Source: a virus
DNA length: 64,000 bases
Strand: one strand, 5' to 3'
IMG/VR virus record: IMGVR_UViG_3300029319_000017
Span: 1 to 64,000 of that record
Positions 25,601-34,600 of this stretch are shown here, piece after piece (within the stretch, counting starts at the first letter, position 1; each line of letters starts with the position of its first letter). The position numbers and the translations under genes were made by a program. The notes beneath the pieces were generated by a model. It had not been told where the DNA came from. It ran no database searches and was given only the letters and a program-made list of their open reading frames with translations.

Positions 25601-28600
25601 CTTTATCTGGATTGTTTGCAAGTTTTTTAAACCTACTAAATAATACTTCTATTTCTGCATCAGAGTAGTCGTATAGTTGATCGCCTGCTACATTAGGATT
25701 GTCTCTAAATATAGCTAACAATAAATTTTCTACTGCAGCCTCTGTACTTCCCATTTCTTGTGCTCTAGCATTAACTAGATCTTTACTAAACTTGTCCCAA
25801 AATCTATTAAACGGTCCATACAATGCATCATAGTATTGTTTTATACCTTCTTTGGTATTTGTATCCGCATTTATAAATTCTCTTTTAGTTATTTTACCAT
25901 CTTTTACTGTGTAAGAAGGCATGTATAATGTTAATTTATCAATATCAAAGTCAGACCCTGCTTTAACTACTAACTCAGAAGGGACCATAACTTGTGCACC
26001 AGACTGTGGTGGTAAGAATCCTTTTATAGTCATAAAGTCAATAGAGTGTAAACCGTCCGTTGGGATACGAAATCCTATTAGTTGTAATAAATTAGAGTCT
26101 CCTACTTTTTGTCCCCTTTGATTGTATACACCATCTGGTCTAACCTGTAATCCTTCTCCTAAAAACTCTTTAAAATAATGTGGTAGGTATACTTCCATAC
26201 CAAGTGTTTCTGAGTTTGGATTATTAGGATCTTTCTTACGATAAAACTTTAATCCGTTTCTTCCTGAAGATTCTACTTTGCCTTGTCTTACAATTCTAAC
26301 AGTGTTTTCTGATCCTAAAGAAGATACTTGTACTGCATTTTCACCTTTTACTTTTTGTGTAATAGAGTTGTTTCCTACCAGTGAAAACAATAGGTTTTCT
26401 AATCTACCTTTGTTTACTATAATATCAAACACTTTCTTGTCCCCGTCAGGCTGATTTAGTAGAGACTCTATACCTGCTGCTACGTTTTCTGGATAGTTTC
26501 GTTTAGCTATTTCATCACGAATCATATCTGCAAACTTTTGGATATTACCTCCTGTTAATTTGTAACTAACTTCGCCTTTACTATCAACTACTTTTTCTAA
26601 ATTAAATCTTTTAAGTAAATTTTCTCTACTTCTTCGTGTAATCTCATTAACTGCATCTAAATAGTCTGATGCATCTTTGTGTACAGAAGAAGCTTTTTTC
26701 TTCTGTTCTGGTGTCATCTTTTCCCAAGAAGCAATGTCTCCTGTATAGTCTGCAGGCATACCCCCTTCGTATAAATTTGCAAGTATGTGAGTTCTAGACT
26801 GCGTACCTAATGTAACTTTACCTTTAAACTCTTTATTAATATCTACTTGTATCCCAAAATAAGATAAGTCTATTACCGTGTGTAAGTCTGAGTCTATAGG
26901 ATTTATAGTACCGTCTTCATTATAAAACTGTGGTGCGTTACCTGTAACAAGATCTACTCTACTACCTATCTTAGCAGCTGTAGGATGCATAACCATGTCT
27001 GTACCAGACTCATACATATCTTTTAATAATCCTTTTAGCGCAGTGTCTTGACCATTTATTCTAGTCATCTGTGGAAATATAGGAGTTAAAGATAGCTTTA
27101 ACCCTACCATTTGTTTTAACTCAGATATTGCAGGTCCAAAACCTTGTGGCTTTAATGTTGGAAATGCTGTTAGTTCTTCTTTTGTAAGCTCTTTTCCTAA
27201 CATTGACTTTCTAAACAAATTTTCTTGTTGTTCTGTCCAGTCTCCAATTCTCATCATAAGCTCTCTATAAAAATGTATATTAGCAAATGCATTTGCATCA
27301 GCTTCTTCTATGTTTCTATACAAATTAGATATATCTTCTCCTAAATACTCTGCATATTCTCTCCAATAAACACTTTCTGATACAGGATCTGCATAGATCA
27401 TTATATTAGCTTGCCCGTTATAACTCTTATTATGCTCTCCATAGTTTTCTTTTACTTCTTCACTAACTTCAGGCTCATTATTGTTTAACCAAGAATTCAT
27501 ACGATCATCTACTCTAGGAAACTTTTTTGTACCAGATGCTAGTTTAGTTCTTTTGTATAAATCTTTGTATTGTGCTACATCACCAAAGAAAAGTTTTAAT
27601 TGTTCTACATTACCTATAAAGTTTTGTAATGCAAATGCACTAGCTATTGCATCTACCTGATTAGCAGTTAGTTGCTTACCCACTTTGTCTCCTGTAATAT
27701 TACTAACAGTTTGTGTATCAAGCCCATTATTTAAGAACGTATTGCCTTTACCTTTAGTAAGTATTCTTGTTTGCAGCATTAATTTTTTATTTTTACTTGC
27801 CTCTTCGTTTAAGTAATTAATTATTGCTGATTGTATTACAGATTTATTTTTACCCATAAACTCATTAATAGGCATGTGGCCTTGTAATACATTAGTTAAG
27901 TCTATCATTTCACTTGGCTGCAGTCTAGACTCTACTATTTGTTTAAATACACGTAATCCTCCTCCTTTTCTATTATAGTCTTTTATATCTTTTCCTAATC
28001 CTTTTGTATTAAAGTTTACTGCCGTGGTAAGTTCATCTACAAAATACCCTAATAACTGTTCTCTTACATCTACAGGATCAGTAAACTGTTCTATAGGAAA
28101 TCTAACACCATATTCTGTTTTAGCATCAGCTGTTCTTAGTATTGGTATTACACCATTAAGTACAGAGTTTATGTACATAGCAGCTCTATCTTCATATGTC
28201 AAATGTGATGTGTGTAAACCTTGATCTCCAGCTCTATCTATTCTTAATCCTTCTATAACATGCATTTCTATTTTTGCATTAGGATCTGCACTTATAGCTT
28301 TTAATACTAAAGAGTTTGCTACATATGGATTGTTTTTAAAGTGTTCTGGTAATATGCCTGAGTTTAGTTTGTTAGATATTAAACTCATATATGTATTTAA
28401 TGTAATACCATACACAGGTTTACCTTCAGCATTAAAGTGTTTAAGCTCTACAGCCTTGTCGTTAAACAGCATTTCTACTTTTAATAAATTACCAAGTCTT
28501 GTTTGTGCATCTATTGTTTCTCTAGAAAATAGATCTGCGCCTAAAGTATTATCTGGTTTATTTAATTCTGACAATACCCAGCTTGCAGAGTCTCTTAATA

Positions 28601-31600
28601 TTTGTTTTATAGTTTTACCATCTATAGTTTTATCAAGATTATTTAGTATTGCAGCTCTGTCTGCAAACTCAAATCCAAAGTTTTCAAATAATTCTAATAC
28701 TGTATTAGGATCATCTAATACAAGAGATCTTAAAACTCCAGTTTGATTTATTTGTTTTAAACTTTTATTACGTATTTTACCTATTTTAGGTTTGTAATCT
28801 AAATTAATTTTTAACTCACCGTCTTGTACACTAACAAGTAATCTACCATCAACATCTTTTACATTAGAGTTCTTTAAATTATTTCTCCAAGGAGTTATAA
28901 TAATATTTTTTAATTGATTTGCATTAGGGTCTACAGAATAAAAGTTTCCTTCAGTATCTAATACAAAAGAATCAAATGTATTTTTAGTTTTATTCATTTG
29001 CTGTGCAAACATATTACTAAGTTTCATTTGATCAAATGAGCTGTTGTCATCTAGTTCTCCTAATCTTTTTACTAATGGTTTAATCCAAACATGCTTATCA
29101 GATAATTGTTTTAATTTTTCAATTTGTTTATTAGGATCTGTAATACCTGATAACCTATCTTGTATAAAGTTCATAGCATAGTTAGAGTCTACAATACCAG
29201 TTGTCCCAGTAATATTTATTGTAGTTTCATTAGCTAATGTTCCTAATAACAATTTTATATAAGGATGTGAGTTGCCTGTTGCAGAAAACTGCATAGACTC
29301 TAATATATTAAATGGGTCACTTTGTCCATTCTTTAAGTTTTCTTCTTTTTCTACCTTTAACGATGTGTCTATACCTATGGACAATAAAAATTGTCTGTGT
29401 ACTTCTTGAAAAGATTTTATGTTACCGTCTCTTGTAGTTTTAACTCTACCTCCATTTAAGAATAATCTTGCTTTAGCAGCTCTTTGTGCAAGCAAGTTGT
29501 ATTTATCTTTTAAAGCTGTATCATTTGTATTAGAAGCCAGATCTGTATAAATTTTTATTTTGCTTCCTAGCTCATCATACATTCTACTAAATGCAGTTTT
29601 GTATATTTTAACTAGTTTATTGTTGTACTCATCGTATCTATTAGGATTAGACAACATTTCTAATTCACTTAGTGTTAGTTTTAGATTAGGATCATCAAAC
29701 ATAGTTTTACCAAAGTGCTTAGTAAATGTGCTCATCATGTCCATAGAAAATCTAGCGCTTGTAACATTACCATCATTTTCTAATAATGCCATGTTAACTT
29801 CTTCTACATTTCTTGTTTCAGTAGGAGCTTTTATATCAGCAAACTCTCCAGCTTTTATCTTATTAAATATTGTTGCAACAGTCTGCATGTTAGGATCTAC
29901 TTGTAGTTGTGCATCTAATCCAAACATTGCTCTAAAAAAGTTTCTAAGTCTGTCAAACAATCTAGCAAAGAATCCTTTTGGCTTACTGTACACGTCTTTT
30001 TTATAAGTTTCGTTACTTAGTATCCACTTTCTAAACTCTTCTGCTAAATACTCTTCTGCTTGCTTATCTGTTGCATTAGAAAACTTAACCATCTTTCCCT
30101 TGTAGTCTTTAAAAGATCCTTTGTTATTTCTAACTTCATCGTACATTTGTTTTCTTGTTTTGTCATTTAACAAGAAATAAGAAACCTGGTGAAAGCCTTC
30201 ATGATATGTAGTACCACCTACAGCTAATTCAGATACTACAGTTCTACCAAATCCTTTAACTTGACCTATAACATTAGGTGTTTTACTTTTTATAAACCCT
30301 GCAACAAACTCTACTTTATTCCAAGGTAACATTTTATTTATTGTATCTATTTCTTCTTGTGTAACGCCTTTAGACTCTTCTACGGCAAGATCAAGAATTT
30401 GTTCTCCAGAGTATACTTGCTCTACAACTAGGTTTATTTCTTCGTCATCAAACAACTCATCTTTTTTCTCTTCATTTGCTTTATCTATTTCATCTTGTAT
30501 ACTATTATCTTCTGCAGGACTGCCTAAAACATCTGAAACCTCTTTATCTTCTTGGACAGGTATATCACTAAAATCTTGTACAGGAGGTCCTGTTATAGCT
30601 TCTTCTGCTTTTTTAATGTTCTTTTCATTTTGCTCTATTCTTTTTTCTACTTCGTTTTCTACTTCAGTTTGATTTTCTTTTACTTCTTGTTCTGTAGTTC
30701 CTTGTACAATAGCAGCATTATTTTCTTCAGTTCTACCTTTAAATTTATTAAATGCAAAGTCTCTAAAAGAGTTTGCTCTAGAAGTATTTTTATATTCTTC
30801 TAAATACTCTAACAACTGGTCTATGTACTCTTGATCAGATATATTTTTTGGGTCTCCATTATAAAGCATAAAACCTTCAGCATTATCAAGGTTAGCAGCA
30901 TACTTAGAATCTACAGCCTGTTTAAATCCTTCCATTATTTCTACTTCTATAGGTCTACCTGCTTTAGCATCGTTGAGCATTTTTTCATATCTTTTTATCT
31001 CTTGCTTTTGTATATCTGTATAGACTACATTTTCAGGTGCTTGTGGGTCAGCTTCTCCTTGATATACTCTACCAGATCTTGAATCTCTACCAGGTATATC
31101 AAACTTTAAATATCTAAATTTATACTGTGGTGTAATATAACTTAGGTTATTCATTAAAGGTAAGTTTGTTTGTAATGGAGGTGCAAACGCAGCATCCTCT
31201 CTAGCTTCTAGCAAGTATTGCTCGTAATTATCCCATTTAAATCTTACACTGTCATCTAATTCAAATGTATTAACTCCTGTTTCTTTATAGAACGGCATGT
31301 AGAAAGGAGTCGTAGATGAAGGCTTACCGTTTTTATTTCTTAGACTTTTTATATTAACGTTTACTAATTTGTTTAATAAAAAGTCATTTAGTTTAGATGT
31401 GTTATTATCTAGTATATCTTGATAACTTATAAACTGATCACCCATTTGATATCCTTTACCTGTATCAAAAAAGTCTACTCTTGTTACCCCGTCTTCTGCT
31501 AGCTGGCCTTCAGTTCCAGATCCATAGTAAAGCATGTCTTTTAACTTTTGAAATACAAATACTTTTTTACCATCTACATCTAATAGAGCAGCTTCTTGTC

Positions 31601-34600
31601 TAAGTTTTTTGTCGTCTTTTTTAGCATTAGCAGGATCTTCTTTAAGAGCTTCATATCTAGTTTGTACTATACGCAATAAGTTTATAACGTTTTGTGCTTC
31701 TTTTGGATTTAATGTTCTAAGATGTAAAGGCGCTAAATTACCTGCAGAAGTTACAGTAAATGCCATACCTGCAAATGGTACTCTATATGTTATACCTGAA
31801 GGTGTTGTTATCTCAGAGTATACTTTACCTCTGTCTTCTAAGTTTTTAGTAGTAAGTTGTATAACAACATCCTTTGTACCCTTTTTACCTCTAGAACCTA
31901 TTACTCTGCCCTTAATTGGGGACAATACTTTTTGACCATTAACTGTATTTATTACATTAGGAAGACCTGCACTCATACCTTTAATGTCTAAGAGTATAGG
32001 AGTTTTAGATTTTAATATTACATCTCTATCTGACTTATATTCATTTAATGCATTTTCTACATTTATACCAGCGCTGTTAGTAAATCTATTAACGTTATTT
32101 TTATCTTTTAAGGTAGCACCCATCATAGATGTATACACTATATAAGATTTTTCTCCTTGCTTAGGAGTATTACCCTTTGCATTTACTCTAACAGGTTTAC
32201 CTGTATTGTCTACTAAAACTAATTTAATGTCTGTAGTATTAGGATCTACATGGCTATAATCCATGAACTTACCTTGGTCGTTATTAAAAAATACACCTTT
32301 TAAATCTTTTTCTAGATCTTGGGGTATGTTGTTACTATGCACAGCCATTAGTTTGTTTTTCTTCATATTAACAAACTTAGATGTAGCTTGGAACCATATT
32401 AACTGATCTCTATATGCTCTAAATTGATTTTGTTCACCAAGAGTAAGATCTTCTCGCATTGTAGGCTCTTGGTTTTCATCTAAAATTATATTACCCTTAC
32501 CATCTACTATAGATAATTTTTTTAATGTATCCATAGCTGTTTTTTGATCCCCAGCTGTTTTATAAAATCCAGGTCCTGCAATGTCAGGTTTAAATAAAAA
32601 TGGATTATTTTTTGCCATGTCATCTGCTTGCATGTCGTAGTTTCTACCTGAAGGCGGAGGATTGTTAGGTTTGTTAGGAGATGTACTACTTGTGCTTGTA
32701 GGAGCTATTACTCTAGCTTCAATCTGAGCTAGTTTAGCAAGTATTTCATCTACAGCATTCATATACTCTATTGCATTAAGCATCATATCTAAGTTTATAA
32801 ATTGCTGATCTATATCACCGTCCTCCCTTTGTATTTTATACTCGCTTATAATACCGTTTAACTCATCTATCTCTTCGTTAGTGGCTTTTAAATGTTTTTC
32901 TAATAATCTAGATTCTGTAAATGTTTTTTCAACTTTATCTAGTTTTTCAAAAAACTGTTCTATATCTTGGAATATATCTGGATTATTTTTTCTAAATTGT
33001 TTAAACTGTCTATAAGTAGGTAAACCTTCTACACCTTCCATTTCCATGTCAAGCATATCTTGGTCCATACCTCTAAGCCTAGTTCCTTGTAGGTTATAGT
33101 TTTTAGCAGCAGTGCCTGTTATATAAGTAAGTTGCTGTCTTAGTTTATCTCCTTTAAACTCATAATTATCAGGTATTTGACCTGTTTCTTTCATTAGTGC
33201 TTCTCGTTGCTCTACCTGTTGTACATAGGCCTCTATTTCTCTAATAACTTCTTGGTATAAATCATCAAAGTTTTGTGCATTAGATTGATCTAAACCGCTG
33301 TTTTTAAGCTCTCTAATACGATCAAATATCATTTTTTCTAAAACATCTTTATGACCTTTTAGCTCATCTAATTTTAGATTTATAAGTTCAATATTTTTGT
33401 TTGTAGTTCCTGCCCATTCATTTATAGAAGTCTTAAGATCATTTGCTATTTCTGCAACAGCATCTCTATCTTCTCTAGTAGTAATAATTGGAGCATTTCT
33501 AATTTTTTGAGCTTCTTCTCTTAGTAATTCTTGCTCAAGTTGTAAAGCTTCTAAATTACTATTTCTAATATCACTGTCTTCTTCTCTATTAAGAACATCT
33601 ATTTGTTCTTGTAATCTAAATAATTCATTGTCTATTTCTCCAAGCCTTTCAAATCTATCTATTTGGTCTATAGGTATTCCCTGCTCTATTGCTCCAAGTA
33701 TAAGCGCTTCGTTTTCAGCTGCATATCTTTCAGTAAATTGACCTTGTTTATTTACATTAAACGATTTATTTAAATCTACACTAAACTCTCTTGTTTTAGG
33801 ATTGTAGTGTAATGATACAAGTTCTTCTAGATAATCTATTTGATCTAGTATCATTTTTTGTTCTTTCCTTAGTTCTTCTATAAGGGCTTCTCCAGTATTT
33901 ATCTGATCTTCAAGTTTTGCAAGAGCTTCTGTTACCTTTTTAACATTTATAAACTTGCCTTTGTTTCTACCAGTTTTAACTTGATTCTCTAAACCCGACT
34001 CTTCTATTTCTATCATTAAATCTAGAATTTCTTTTTCTAGTTCTCCAATGTCTTTAGCAAGTTTTTCTACCCTAGTTCCCTTTTCTCTTTTTAATTCATC
34101 AATAGCATCTAATAATTTTTTAGCTCTAGCCTGTTTATCAGTGACTATATTTTCATCTCTACCTCCTAAGTTTTTAAGTATAGAAGAATCTACTACATTA
34201 GTTGTACCTTCTTCTAATAAATTACCGCTAGAGTCAAACCTATACCATTTATCACCTACTCTAAATTTAGCTTTAGTTCCAAATTCTTCAAACAGTTTTT
34301 GTGCTTCAGGATCATCTATATTATTTTTTGCAGTTTCACTTTCTACATCATCAACATATTTTTCTATTTCTTGTACAATCCTTAAACTTGTTTTATCTGG
34401 ATTAGATCTTGCCATGTTATAGTCAGCAATAAATTGCTGTCTTCTAGCTCTTACATGCTTTAAATCTTTAAATAATTGTACAATTTGTTCTATTTTATCT
34501 GCAGCTTTAGGATCTGTATTTATTAAATCTTTAAGTTGTGCTTCTAAAAATGCACGTAATGCTTGATCTTCTTTCATATCTAAAAATAGAGTAGCATCTC

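Noticed and set aside
29560-30006. 148-codon rightward frame antisense to the zincin/polymerase region
   Set aside because: Covers well-supported sequence of the giant protein; no independent evidence.
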